A DNA stretch of 64,000 nt from Ignavibacteriaceae bacterium (GTDB lineage: Bacteria > Bacteroidota > Ignavibacteria > Ignavibacteriales > Ignavibacteriaceae): assembly GCA_023229425.1 (NCBI GenBank), contig JALNZG010000007.1, positions 117,774-181,773 of the forward strand, written 5' to 3'. Below are positions 16,999 to 25,383 of this stretch, in pieces (position 1 is the stretch's first letter; every line of letters starts with the position of its first letter). The position numbers and the translations under genes were made by a program. The notes beneath the pieces were generated by a model. That model made no database searches, was not told the DNA's origin, and worked only from the letters and a program-made list of their open reading frames with translations.

Positions 16999-17943
16999 TC
17001 AATTTTTATTTTGAAAAAGTTGAATGAAATAGTGAATCGTTTCTTTCAAGCCTTCAAGTAAATCATGTTTAGGTTGAAAGGCAAGCTGCTGTTTTGTTTC
17101 TTCAATTGAAGCCAAACTATGCTTGATATCTCCGGCGCGTTCTTTTTCATATCGAATTTTGCTTTTACTGTTCGTCAGTTCTAAAACAAGATGAACAAGT
17201 TGATCGATAGAAATTGCCGAACCGCAGGCAACATTGAAAGTACCATTCACGTTTTCGGTTGTAGCTGCAAGAACATTTGCCGCAACAACATCTTTTACGA
17301 AAACAAAATCGCGGGTTTGTTCGCCATCGCCGTAAATAATAATTTCTTTGTTCTGCAAAGCATTATTCACAAAGATCGGGATTGCCGCGGCGTATTGACT
17401 TTTGGGATCCTGCCGTGGACCAAATACATTAAAATAACGAAGTGAAATTGTTTGCAGACCAAAATTTTCTAAATACGATTGCAAATAATATTCACCGTCA
17501 AGTTTTGTAATTCCATAAGGAGATTTTGGAACCGGTTTCATTGAAATTGTTTTTGGGGAAACCGGATTATCCCCGTAAACAGCTGCTGAACTGCTGTGCA
17601 CAATCTTTTTTATTTTATATTTCGCCGCCGCTTCAAGAATGTTGAGCAGTCCGTTTACATTGATGGAAACACATTCAAACGGATTTTCAACCGACTCCGG
17701 TACAGAGATCATTGCCGCCAGGTGATGTACATAATCAGCGTTTTCCAAAACCGAGAAGACTACATCTTTGTCCGTAATACTTCCATTAATGAAAGTGACA
17801 TTTTCAAAACCGTCCAAGTTTTTTTTGAAACCGCTTCTCAAATTATCAAGCACAAAAACTTCTGCATTTTGCTTAGACCAATATTCAACAATATGACTTC
17901 CGATAAATCCGGCGCCGCCGGTAACAACAATTTTTTTCTGCAT
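16999..17943 (-). CDS. NAD-dependent epimerase/dehydratase (UDP-glucose 4-epimerase-like)
   Basis: A 314-residue extended SDR acting on nucleotide sugars. TGGAGFIGSHIVEYW is the NAD-binding loop, HLAAMISVPESVENP and SSAAVYGD follow, and SPYGITKLDGE contains the YxxxK catalytic pair. LRYFNVFGPRQDP and RDFVFVKDVV complete the family pattern. GalE-like 4-epimerisation of a UDP-sugar is most likely, though dehydratases share these motifs. The ATG at 17943 is preferred to the TTG one codon earlier. It lies 12 bases downstream of the omega-amidase gene in the same direction. Confidence 0.85.
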   Translation of the reverse strand: MQKKIVVTGGAGFIGSHIVEYWSKQNAEVFVLDNLRSGFKKNLDGFENVTFINGSITDKDVVFSVLENADYVHHLAAMISVPESVENPFECVSINVNGLLNILEAAAKYKIKKIVHSSSAAVYGDNPVSPKTISMKPVPKSPYGITKLDGEYYLQSYLENFGLQTISLRYFNVFGPRQDPKSQYAAAIPIFVNNALQNKEIIIYGDGEQTRDFVFVKDVVAANVLAATTENVNGTFNVACGSAISIDQLVHLVLELTNSKSKIRYEKERAGDIKHSLASIEETKQQLAFQPKHDLLEGLKETIHYFIQLFQNKN

Positions 17944-17955
17944 CAATAAAACACT

Positions 17956-18717
17956 TTATATTAATTTTATATCATCTAAAAATGGAAACCGGTTTCGCGT
18001 TTCTTCAACTTTAGCAATTTCAATTTCAACCGAATAAAATCCTTCGACATTTTCTACCGCCAGCAATTCTTCCCCCATCGGGTCAAACAAACTGCTGTAC
18101 CCGTCGTAATTTGCTTTTGGATCGGAACCAACGCGGTTTACTCCGATTACATAACATTGATTTTCAATTGCTCTTGCTTTTAACAACGCGCGCCATTGAT
18201 TAATGCGGGTATCAGGCCAGTTGGCGATGTTGATAATTAAGTGAGCTCTTTCTTTTGCATACATTCTGAACAATTCGGGGAATCGCAAATCGTAACAGAT
18301 AGATAATCCGATTTTCCAATCGTTCATTTTTGTAATTTCCGGAGAATCACCGGCAGAATAGAATTTGTGTTCACCCGCCAAAGAAAACGGATGAACTTTA
18401 TTGTACTCTTTCACCAACTCTCCAAAGTAATCGATATGTACGAGCGAATTATAAAATTTTCTATTATCTTCTTGAATAAATCCGCAGACAATATCTGTTT
18501 GATAAATTCTTGCGAATTTTTTAAAGAAGGAAACCGTCTCTCCGTCAATACTTTCGCACAACTGTGCGGAGTCCATTGAAAAGCCGGTCAATGTCATTTC
18601 CGGGAAAATTAATAAATCAGAATCGGTGTATTGTTCTTTCAATATTCTGAACAATTTTTTCTGATTCTCCTCTTTGTTTTCCCAGACCGGATTGTATTGA
18701 ACAAAAGATATTTTCAT
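17956..18717 (-). CDS. Carbon-nitrogen hydrolase, omega-amidase (YafV/NIT2-like)
   Basis: A 253-residue nitrilase-superfamily amidase. The Glu-Lys-Cys triad is visible as E40 (FPEMTLTGFS), K107 (YNKVHPF) and C141 (GLSICYDLRFPELFR). The HPFSLAGEHKFYSAGD block is typical of omega-amidases that hydrolyse alpha-ketoglutaramate or ketosuccinamate produced by transamination. The frame is open 30 codons upstream, but the ATG at 18717 follows a GGGAG ribosome site and matches the family N-terminus (MKISFVQYNPVWE). Together with two asparaginases it gives the region a nitrogen-salvage flavour. Confidence 0.85.
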   Translation of the reverse strand: MKISFVQYNPVWENKEENQKKLFRILKEQYTDSDLLIFPEMTLTGFSMDSAQLCESIDGETVSFFKKFARIYQTDIVCGFIQEDNRKFYNSLVHIDYFGELVKEYNKVHPFSLAGEHKFYSAGDSPEITKMNDWKIGLSICYDLRFPELFRMYAKERAHLIINIANWPDTRINQWRALLKARAIENQCYVIGVNRVGSDPKANYDGYSSLFDPMGEELLAVENVEGFYSVEIEIAKVEETRNRFPFLDDIKLI

Positions 18718-18790
18718 TATTTTATCTCCCGGAATTTTATTAGCTAAATTAACAAATATATTGTGATGAATAAACTCAATTAGGAATAAA

Positions 18791-18890
18791 CAAATAACAA
18801 ATGACAAAAAACAAATGACAAAACGAACAACAACATTCTTTCTTTGAAATATGCTGTTTTGAATTTATGATTTATTTGTTTTTGTCTTTT
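18791..18890. repeat. CAAATGACAAAA-type degenerate repeats
   Basis: Two exact 12-base copies of CAAATGACAAAA (18798-18809 and 18812-18823) sit in a run of related words. The far side of the gap (about 18870-18890) carries the reverse-complement style TTTGTTTTTGTCTTTT. The run fills the divergent gap between the omega-amidase and ybaK genes. Confidence 0.5.
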
Positions 18891-18909
18891 GGGAATTGGA
18901 ATTTACTTG

Positions 18910-19377
18910 ATGTCTAAAACGAACGCGGTTAGAATTTTGGAAGCGGCAGGAATTGTCTTTTCATCGTTTGAATATGAAGTTGACGAAAACGATCTTTCCG
19001 GAGAAACGGTTGCAAAGAAAATTCAAGCCGAAGCCGATGCGGTCTTTAAAACATTAGTTGCAAGAAATGAAGCGAACGAGTTGTTTGTCTTTTGCATTCC
19101 GGTTACAACCGAACTTCATTTGAAAAAAGCCGCCATAGCTGCATGCAACAAATCAATTGCGCTTATTCACGTAAAAGAATTGCTTCCGTTAACCGGATAC
19201 ATCCGCGGAGGTTGTTCACCGGTTGGAATGAAGAAGAAATTTCCGACCTTTATTGACGAAACCGCACAGCTTTTTGAAACAATTTTCGTCAGCGCCGGTG
19301 TACGCGGAATGCAAATCCGACTTGCTCCGATTGATTTGCAGAAAATAACGGAAGCGGAATTTGAAGATTTAACTTAG
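18910..19377 (+). CDS. ybaK: YbaK/EbsC-type aminoacyl-tRNA deacylase
   Basis: A 155-residue trans-editing factor of the YbaK family, which hydrolyses mischarged Cys-tRNA(Pro). The pattern TNAVRILEAAGIVFSSFEYEV, FCIPVTTELHLKKAA and GYIRGGCSPVGMKKKFPTFIDE is that of YbaK proteins, including the conserved GGCSPxG turn. The frame is open seven codons upstream, but the family N-terminus (MSKTNAV) begins at ATG 18910. The gene is bracketed on both sides by AT-rich degenerate repeats, which may separate it from neighbouring transcription units. Confidence 0.9.
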   Translation: MSKTNAVRILEAAGIVFSSFEYEVDENDLSGETVAKKIQAEADAVFKTLVARNEANELFVFCIPVTTELHLKKAAIAACNKSIALIHVKELLPLTGYIRGGCSPVGMKKKFPTFIDETAQLFETIFVSAGVRGMQIRLAPIDLQKITEAEFEDLT

Positions 19378-19382
19378 GGAAA

Positions 19383-19567
19383 TTCCAAATGGCAAAAAGC
19401 AAATACCAAATAATATGCAATGCTCAAAGTATCAATTAGCAAATGAAGTTTTAGATTCTTCTTTTGGAATTTGAAGTTGCGAATTTGGTATTTATTTTGA
19501 TTTTGTCTTTTAGGATTAGTAATTTATTTGGGATTTGTCTTTTGCAGATTGTAATTTATTTGTGATT
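19383..19567. repeat. Degenerate palindromic repeat block
   Basis: AAATACCAAAT (19401-19411) pairs perfectly with ATTTGGTATTT (19483-19493). TCTTTT(A/G)-rich words (GATTTTGTCTTTT, GATTTGTCTTTT) are then repeated to about 19567. No open frame of interest is present, so this appears to be an expanded intergenic repeat rather than an RNA gene. Confidence 0.5.
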
Positions 19568-19626
19568 TTGTTTTTATTTCGGCGGAAAAATTGATATTTT
19601 TGCACTAAACATTAGGAGAAGTAAAA

Positions 19627-19791
19627 ATGGCTAAACAACAAAGCTTTGGCGATAAAGCAAAAGGTAAGAAAAAAGACCCAACGGTGAATGTTAAAGTTAT
19701 TAAATCTGTTAAGACTGATAAGGGAACGTTCAAATTCAACGAAAAATTTGTAAGACTTGACGACATTAGCAAGATAAATACGATTAAGTAG
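19627..19791 (+). CDS. Small basic protein, DUF4295-like (54 aa)
   Basis: A 54-residue Lys-rich protein (MAKQQSFGDKAKGKKKDP, then VKVIKSVKTDKGTFKF). The length, MAK start and VKVIKSVKT...GTFKF core resemble DUF4295, a short family found in Bacteroidota and usually beside ribosomal protein genes L28 and L33. Those genes are not adjacent here. An AGGAG ribosome site precedes the ATG. A TATTTTTG promoter box lies at 19595-19602, and a good terminator follows at 19815, which together define a compact monocistronic unit. The ribosome link is inferred from the family only. Confidence 0.6.
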   Translation: MAKQQSFGDKAKGKKKDPTVNVKVIKSVKTDKGTFKFNEKFVRLDDISKINTIK

Positions 19792-19814
19792 ATTTACCGA
19801 AAACACTTTTTTTA

Positions 19815-19847
19815 GAAATGAGGCTGATAGGGCCTCATTTCTTTTTT
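19815..19847 (+). terminator. Rho-independent terminator after the small basic gene
   Basis: The stem GAAATGAGG/CCTCATTTC (19815-19823 and 19833-19841) is extended by one C-G pair and followed by a run of six T. It is oriented for the plus-strand small gene. Confidence 0.85.
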
Positions 19848-19854
19848 AAATCGT

Positions 19855-20061
19855 TTAATCTACTATTGATTCGACGGGGCAAACATCAACACAACTTTTA
19901 CAGTCATCACATAACTCTTTCACGATATACGGATGGTCTTCGGATAACGCCGGATTTGACTTTCCGTCTAATTCATATTCTGTTCCCGGATAATAGATTG
20001 CATTATTCGGACATTCATCAATACAAGCATTACAGCTAATACATTCTTCATTAATTACCAT
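19855..20061 (-). CDS. 2[4Fe-4S] ferredoxin
   Basis: A 68-residue electron carrier with two CxxCxxCxxxCP clusters: CISCNACIDECP near the start and CDDCKSCVDVCP near the end, each able to ligate a [4Fe-4S] cluster. The spacing between clusters is longer than in clostridial ferredoxins (an insert around EYELDGKSNPALSEDHPYIV), as in Chlorobi and Alvin-type ferredoxins. It probably carries electrons for oxidoreductases such as pyruvate:ferredoxin oxidoreductase, none of which is in the window. The gene is monocistronic. Confidence 0.9.
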   Translation of the reverse strand: MVINEECISCNACIDECPNNAIYYPGTEYELDGKSNPALSEDHPYIVKELCDDCKSCVDVCPVESIVD

Positions 20062-20335
20062 TCTTTTTTCTCCATTTTGTTAGAATCTGCAATCTTTAAC
20101 AAAAATAATGCCTGAAAATTTTTTCTGGATAAGTCCATTTTTCTATGAAATCAAAAAAATCTGTGTTGAAGTTATCTAATTAGAGAAAGATTCCTCTAAC
20201 TGTGAGAAATATTGGCAATTATTTCCCGGTGGCATAGAAAATCTTTTCTCTTTTTCAAGTTGATAAATAACTATTTTTCGCCGTTCTTTCATCTCCAGAA
20301 AAATTTCTCTTTTATTTATTGAACAAGGATCATTT

Positions 20336-22525
20336 ATGCACATTCCTGAAGTTATCGCTAAAGAATTAAATATTTCCTCCCGCCAGGTAGAAACCGTTAT
20401 CGAACTGTTAGAAGAAGGAGCGACAATTCCTTTTATTGCTCGATACCGAAAAGAAAAAACCGGCGGACTTGATGAAGATTTTCTCCGCCAGATTGAAGAC
20501 CGATTAAATTATCTAACGCTGCTCGAAGAACGGAAAGAAGCAATTCTTAAAAGTATTGAGGAACAAGGCAAGCTAACCGATGAACTGAAAGCGAAAATCC
20601 TAGCTTGTACAAAACTTCAGGAATTGGAAGATTTATATTTACCCTATAAACCAAAACGGAAAACGCGCGGAACAATTGCAAAAGCAAAAGGACTCGAACC
20701 ACTCGCACTTTTCATTCTGGACAATCCACTTTTTAACGGTGACTTTGATGCGAAGCTTGCTGAGTTTATAAATGAAGAGCTCGGTGTTAAAACCATTTAC
20801 GAGGCTTTACAAGGGGCAAAAGATATAATCGCTGAAATGATTTCCGAACACGCAGAAGTTAGAAAAATTGTCCGCGAAATTCTTTTGGAAAACGTGGTTG
20901 TTAAATCGGAAAAAACAAAAGAGAACGCAACCGCCGATATCGCAAACGAAAAACTGAAAGAAAAAGAACGGAAAGAAGTTTATCAAGTTTATTTTGATTT
21001 TCAAATTGATATTAAAAAAATTAAACCGTATCAAATTCTTGCGCTGAACCGAGGTGAACGGGAAAAGCTTTTGAAGATTGCACTCATTCATGATGAAATT
21101 GAAATTCACAACCAAATAAAAAGAGCATTTTTAGCTTACCATGAATCTTTTTTCATGGAAATTTTGGAAGAAACAATTGCCGACTCATTCAAGCGGTTGA
21201 TCTTCCCTTCGCTTGAGCGTGAAGTGCGAAACCATTTAACGGAAGCTGCCGATTTGCACGCAATAGAAATCTTCGCTTCAAACTTGCGGCAATTATTGCT
21301 GCAACCGCCGCTTGCGGGAAAAATAATTTTAGGAATTGATCCTGGTTTTTATTCGGGAAGTAAAATTGCGGTTATTGATGCAACGGGGAAATATCTCGAA
21401 GGAGCGACGATGTATCCGCATCCGCCGCAAAACAAAATTGAAGAAGCAAGAAAGATTCTTCTTAATTTCATTAAAAAATATTCTGTTGAAGTTATTGCCA
21501 TCGGAAATGGAACGGCAAGCCGCGAGACAGAATTTGTAATTGCCGAGTTGATCAAAACAAATAAACTGAACTGCCATTACATCATTGTAAATGAAGCCGG
21601 AGCTTCGGTTTATTCCGCTTCGGCAATTGCAAAAAAAGAATTTCCGGAATTGGAAGCAAGTCAGCGTGGAAATATTTCCATCGCACGCCGTCTGCTCGAT
21701 CCTCTTGCCGAGCTTGTAAAAATTGATCCGAAATCAATCGGCGTTGGATTGTACCAACACGATGTCGATCAAAAATTTCTTGCAAAAAAACTTGACGATG
21801 TTGTTGAAAGCAGCGTTAACTACGTTGGTGTTGATGTAAATACGGCTTCGACTTCTTTGTTGAATTATGTTTCCGGTTTAAACAAACGTCTTGCGGAAAA
21901 CATTGTAAAATTCCGCGAGAAAAAGGGAAGATTCAATAAGCGAGAAGAATTGTTGGATGTAAGCGGAATGGGAGAAAAGGTTTTTGAACAGGCTGCGGGA
22001 TTTTTGAAAATTGCTGACGGCGAAAACCAGTTTGATAACACATTTATCCATCCCGAATCGTACCAAGCGGCTGAAAGTCTTCTCGGGATGTTTAACATTT
22101 CTAAAGATAAAATAAAAGAGTCGGGCTCGCTGTTGGATTTTTTCATCGAGAAAAAAGGAATGAAAAAAACTGCCGCAGAATTAAACATCGGAGAGCCAAC
22201 GTTAAAAGATATTATCGACAACTTGAAAAAACCGGGACGCGATCCGCGCGAAGAATTACCGAAACCTTTGTTGCGCAGCGATGTTCTTAAAATTGAAGAT
22301 TTACAGCCGGGAATGAAATTAAAGGGAACTGTCCGCAACGTTGTAGATTTCGGCGCCTTTGTAGATATCGGAGTAAAGCAGGATGGCTTACTTCACGTTT
22401 CGCAGATTGCGAATAAGTTTATCCGAAATCCGATTGAGCACGTACATGTAGGCGATATTATTGATGTGAGTATTCTCAGCATAGATAAAGAACGTGGAAG
22501 AATTTCGTTAAGCATGAGAGAATGA
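20336..22525 (+). CDS. tex: Tex-like RNA-binding transcription accessory protein
   Basis: A 729-residue Tex family protein. The N-terminal helical region (SRQVETVIELLEEGATIPFIARYRKEKTGGLDE), the YqgF/RNase H-like domain (about 328-450, starting ILGIDPGFYSGSK), the helix-hairpin-helix region (about 490-565, VDVNTASTSLLNYVSGL and SGMGEKVFEQAAGFL) and the C-terminal S1 RNA-binding domain (about 655-725, GTVRNVVDFGAFVDIG) are all present and in the standard order. Tex acts on transcription or ribosomal quality control. The length is close to the usual 720-780. An AAGGA ribosome site precedes the ATG. Confidence 0.95.
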   Translation: MHIPEVIAKELNISSRQVETVIELLEEGATIPFIARYRKEKTGGLDEDFLRQIEDRLNYLTLLEERKEAILKSIEEQGKLTDELKAKILACTKLQELEDLYLPYKPKRKTRGTIAKAKGLEPLALFILDNPLFNGDFDAKLAEFINEELGVKTIYEALQGAKDIIAEMISEHAEVRKIVREILLENVVVKSEKTKENATADIANEKLKEKERKEVYQVYFDFQIDIKKIKPYQILALNRGEREKLLKIALIHDEIEIHNQIKRAFLAYHESFFMEILEETIADSFKRLIFPSLEREVRNHLTEAADLHAIEIFASNLRQLLLQPPLAGKIILGIDPGFYSGSKIAVIDATGKYLEGATMYPHPPQNKIEEARKILLNFIKKYSVEVIAIGNGTASRETEFVIAELIKTNKLNCHYIIVNEAGASVYSASAIAKKEFPELEASQRGNISIARRLLDPLAELVKIDPKSIGVGLYQHDVDQKFLAKKLDDVVESSVNYVGVDVNTASTSLLNYVSGLNKRLAENIVKFREKKGRFNKREELLDVSGMGEKVFEQAAGFLKIADGENQFDNTFIHPESYQAAESLLGMFNISKDKIKESGSLLDFFIEKKGMKKTAAELNIGEPTLKDIIDNLKKPGRDPREELPKPLLRSDVLKIEDLQPGMKLKGTVRNVVDFGAFVDIGVKQDGLLHVSQIANKFIRNPIEHVHVGDIIDVSILSIDKERGRISLSMRE

Positions 22526-22611
22526 AATTGCAATGGGACACCGATTTATTAAGATTTATTAAGATCAGTGCGGATCATAAGCGATTATAAAAAATCCGCG
22601 TCCTATTTTTT

Positions 22612-22929
22612 TTATTTTACATAAAATCTTAGCCCAACAATTCCTGCGACGATGAGAAAGATGAAAAAGATTCTCATAAACTCTCGGGATTCGTTGAAAA
22701 GAAAAATGCCGAGGATAGCAGTTCCAACCGCGCCAATTCCCGTCCAAACAGCATAAGCCGTACCAACCGGTAAAGTTTTTACTGAATATGAAAGCAATGC
22801 CATGCTGATGATCATGGTAACGATTGTAAAAACGGAAGCCAGCGGTTTTGAAAATCCTTCCGAATATTTCAATCCGATTGCCCAAGCAACTTCAAAAAGT
22901 CCCGCGATGAAAAGTATAAACCAGTTCAT
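22612..22929 (-). CDS. gdx: SMR family exporter, guanidinium exporter-like (Gdx/SugE)
   Basis: A 105-residue protein with four transmembrane helices. The conserved membrane Glu13 lies in GLFEVAWAIGLK, and KTLPVGTAYAVWTGIGAVGTAILG is the hallmark of the Gdx/SugE subgroup rather than the EmrE multidrug subgroup. It would exchange guanidinium for protons as an antiparallel dimer. No guanidine riboswitch fits upstream, because an inverted-repeat unit begins 3 bases before the start codon and replaces the normal leader. Confidence 0.85.
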   Translation of the reverse strand: MNWFILFIAGLFEVAWAIGLKYSEGFSKPLASVFTIVTMIISMALLSYSVKTLPVGTAYAVWTGIGAVGTAILGIFLFNESREFMRIFFIFLIVAGIVGLRFYVK

Positions 22930-22931
22930 AA

Positions 22932-22962
22932 AATTAGGAATTAGGAATTACGAATTAGGAAA
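22932..22962. repeat. Left inverted repeat of the four-helix-bundle unit (AATTAGGAATTACGAATTAGGA type)
   Basis: The word ATTACGAATTAGGAA at 22947-22961 matches the right copy (23329-23344, opposite strand) and the copy inside the CotH gene (28904-28919). The repeat supplies the stop codon of the enclosed gene (22948-22950) and starts 3 bases from the SMR start codon. Confidence 0.65.
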
Positions 22963-23316
22963 TAATTTTGATTTCATAGTCTTAATAATCGTGCCTGAAA
23001 TTTTTAGGAGTTCATCGCAATCGATTATAATTGAATTGAATTGTTTCTCGTCAATGTAATTTGTATCATGCAATAATCTTAACCAATAATGCGTTTCACG
23101 CGCTTCTTTATACGCAATATTTAACTTCATATAAAAATCTTTTTTCGATTGAGCCCCGGTGGCTTCTTCAACATTAGCTCCGATTGAAGTTCCTGATCTT
23201 AAAATTTGTTTCGAAAGAGTGAACTCTTTCTTTTCTTCTTTTAGAAAATGATAGAGTTTTACAATCCGAATTGCGAATTGATAACTTTTCTCTTTTAGAA
23301 CATTCTGTTCTTTCAT
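22948..23316 (-). CDS. Four-helix bundle protein (23S rRNA IVS-type)
   Basis: A 122-residue protein of the TIGR02436 four-helix bundle family, the group encoded in 23S rRNA intervening sequences and also found free in many Bacteroidota genomes. AIRIVKLYHFLK, LSKQILRSGTSIGANVEEATGAQSKKDFYMKLNIAYKEARETHYWLRLL is the characteristic core. Function is unknown. The gene is enclosed by inverted copies of the AATTACGAATTAGGA repeat. The right copy supplies a GAGGA ribosome site 7 bases before its ATG and the left copy its stop codon, so gene and repeats look like one unit. Confidence 0.85.
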   Translation of the reverse strand: MKEQNVLKEKSYQFAIRIVKLYHFLKEEKKEFTLSKQILRSGTSIGANVEEATGAQSKKDFYMKLNIAYKEARETHYWLRLLHDTNYIDEKQFNSIIIDCDELLKISGTIIKTMKSKLFPNS

Positions 23317-23348
23317 TCCTAATTCCTCATTCCTAATTCGTAATTAAT
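23315..23348. repeat. Right inverted repeat of the four-helix-bundle unit
   Basis: On the minus strand this reads AATTACGAATTAGGAATGAGG and so on, inverted relative to the left copy. It ends exactly where the YitT stop codon begins (23349). Confidence 0.65.
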
Positions 23349-24281
23349 TTAGATTCTTCTTCTAAATCCCTCACCTAAAACTTCGTGAACATTTGTTAGA
23401 ATAACAAAAGCATCGGGATCGATCTCTTTGATCTGTTCTACAAGTTCAGTGATTTTCTTTAAAGGAAGAATAGTGAACAGAACATTTTTATTTTGTTTCG
23501 TGTAAAGTCCGGTTGCGTGTAGTGAAGTTGCGCCTCTTCCAAATTGGGTAAGAACCACTTCAGCAATCTCATCTTGCTTATCCGAAATTATGTATGCAGC
23601 TCTTGCGTAATCAAATCCTTCAATGATCACATCAACAATTTTACTTGAAACAAAGAGAAGAAAAACCGCATAAAACGTAAGTGATAACGCCGGACGAACC
23701 GGAGAAAGGTGTTTGATCTCAATTATTAATCCGGCGATAAGGATAACGAAAATATCAATCATAAAAATGGCTTGACCCGGACGAATGCCAAAACGTTTCT
23801 GCATAATTGATGCAACGATATCTGAGCCTCCGGTTGTTCCTCTAAATTTAAAAACAATTCCCAACCCTAATCCAAGCAGTACAGCGCCAATCAAAATCAA
23901 AAAGAAAAAATCGTTTTTGTATAAATCGAGAACGGTTTGAGATTTTTGCAATTTTAAAAAAGTAAAACCGGGAATATCTCCCCGAAACAGATCGATAAAT
24001 ATTGAGTTTAAAGTGAATGCGTAAAAAGTTCGCACACCAAAAGTCTTTCCTAGTTCTTTAACACCCCACAAATATAAAGGGACATTCAAAATCCAGATAA
24101 GTAATCCCACGGGAATTGTATAGTTGGACATGTAATGTATTGCCATGGAAAGTCCGCTGACACCACCAGGGACAACTTGTGCGTCAACTAAAAAAACGCC
24201 GATGCCTATAGCCATTATCGCTGCGCCAACCGCCATAAAAAAATAATCGAGGACAGGGTGCTTGCTAAGTTTTTTGATCAT
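23349..24281 (-). CDS. YitT family membrane protein
   Basis: A 310-residue protein of the YitT/DUF161 family. Five to six transmembrane helices (about 12-215) include VVPGGVSGLSMAIHY and GTTGGSDIVASIMQKRFG, the conserved family repeats. A C-terminal cytoplasmic DUF2179 domain (about 225-305; YIISDKQDEIAEVVLTQFGRGATSLHATGLYT) follows. The transported substrate is unknown for the family. Its terminator region, if any, has been displaced by the adjoining repeat unit. Confidence 0.9.
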   Translation of the reverse strand: MIKKLSKHPVLDYFFMAVGAAIMAIGIGVFLVDAQVVPGGVSGLSMAIHYMSNYTIPVGLLIWILNVPLYLWGVKELGKTFGVRTFYAFTLNSIFIDLFRGDIPGFTFLKLQKSQTVLDLYKNDFFFLILIGAVLLGLGLGIVFKFRGTTGGSDIVASIMQKRFGIRPGQAIFMIDIFVILIAGLIIEIKHLSPVRPALSLTFYAVFLLFVSSKIVDVIIEGFDYARAAYIISDKQDEIAEVVLTQFGRGATSLHATGLYTKQNKNVLFTILPLKKITELVEQIKEIDPDAFVILTNVHEVLGEGFRRRI

Positions 24282-24406
24282 CCGTTTCTCATAAAAATGC
24301 TGTTCAAAATTACCTAATAAATGGTTGGTTCAAAAGTCTTTTATAGAGAATGAGTTACCGCCGTAAGAAAAAGAATGTTATTTTTGAAACTAAAATTGGA
24401 TACTAC

Positions 24407-25180
24407 ATGAAAACAAAATTAGAAATAGCAAAAAATTGGCTGCCACGTTATACCGGAACCGAGATTGATGAGTTTGGAGATTATCTTCTTCTCACCAACT
24501 TTCATAACTATGTTACAAAGTTTGCAGATAAATTTCACTGTGATGTTAAAGGAATCGGCAAACCGATGCAAACCGCTACCAACAGCAGCGGATTGACCAT
24601 TATCAATTTCGGGATCGGTTCTGCTAACGCCGCAACAATTATGGATTTGCTTGTTGCCCGAAAACCGAAAGGAGTTTTGTTTCTTGGTAAATGCGGCGGT
24701 TTAAAACGTTCGACGGAGTTAGGTTATTTTATTCTTCCTACCGCCGCAATACGTGGGGAAGGAACGAGCAACGATTATCTTCCGCCTGAAGTTCCTGCAC
24801 TCCCTTCATTTAAATTGCACAAATTTGTTTCGGATAAGATTGTGCAAAGAAAATTGGAGTACCGAACCGGAGTTATTTACACAACCAATCGGCGTGTATG
24901 GGAATGGGATGAAAAGTTTAAGCGATATTTAAAGAAACTTTCAACTATTGGAATTGACATGGAAACTGCAACTATTTTTGTAGTCGGTTTTGCAAATGAA
25001 ATTCCTCGTGGTGCATTACTGCTTGTTTCTGATGTTCCGATGGTTCCCGAAGGAGTAAAAACAGAAGTTTCAGATAAAATGGTAACGGATAAGTTCTCTA
25101 CTCTTCATCTAGAAATAGGAATTGAGGCAATGACGGAAATCGGGAAAAAAGGAGAAAAGATAAAACACTTCAGATATTAA
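24407..25180 (+). CDS. amn: AMP nucleosidase
   Basis: A 257-residue AMP nucleosidase of the short (phosphorylase-fold) type found in Bacteroidota, splitting AMP into adenine and ribose 5-phosphate. MKTKLEIAKNWLPRYTG, LTNFHNYV, GKCGGLKRSTELGYFILPTAAIRGEGTSNDYLPPEVPALP and IGIDMETATIF are the family blocks, including the Glu of the DMETAT nucleoside-binding motif. The frame is open 19 codons upstream, but homologues begin at MKTKxEI, so the ATG at 24407 is chosen. Ribosome sites before both candidates are weak. Confidence 0.85.
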   Translation: MKTKLEIAKNWLPRYTGTEIDEFGDYLLLTNFHNYVTKFADKFHCDVKGIGKPMQTATNSSGLTIINFGIGSANAATIMDLLVARKPKGVLFLGKCGGLKRSTELGYFILPTAAIRGEGTSNDYLPPEVPALPSFKLHKFVSDKIVQRKLEYRTGVIYTTNRRVWEWDEKFKRYLKKLSTIGIDMETATIFVVGFANEIPRGALLLVSDVPMVPEGVKTEVSDKMVTDKFSTLHLEIGIEAMTEIGKKGEKIKHFRY

Positions 25181-25186
25181 AATTTT

Positions 25187-25229
25187 ACATCTCTGCGTCT
25201 TTGCGGTGAAGAAATTTGCCGCAAAGATG
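25187..25229. repeat. Intergenic palindrome, TCTTTGCGG/CCGCAAAGA type
   Basis: Nine-base perfect arms (25198-25206 and 25219-25227) are set within a longer imperfect match starting ACATCT and ending AGATGT. It follows the AMP nucleosidase stop but has an A-rich flank instead of a T-run, so it is probably a dispersed repeat. Confidence 0.55.
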
Positions 25230-25383
25230 TAAAGAAAACATTATCACTTCTCCGGATAAGACTCAACCTCATAAACGAATTTTGCAGCGATGAGATTATT
25301 ATTTCTATAACTCTTTTTATCAATTTTGATATGAACAGCCTTTTTTAATGACGGAAACCTGCTTTTCTTTCATTTAATGGGAC

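Noticed and set aside
18791..19567. A CRISPR array or small RNA cluster
   Set aside because: The words are irregular in length and spacing with no unique spacers, and no cas gene is in the window.
21865..22338. A 157-codon open frame antisense to tex
   Set aside because: It has no ribosome site or family match, and tex on the other strand is complete and conserved, so it is a shadow frame.
22930..23348. A guanidine riboswitch before the gdx-like gene
   Set aside because: The upstream space is filled by the repeat unit and the four-helix-bundle gene, so no leader of the right length exists.
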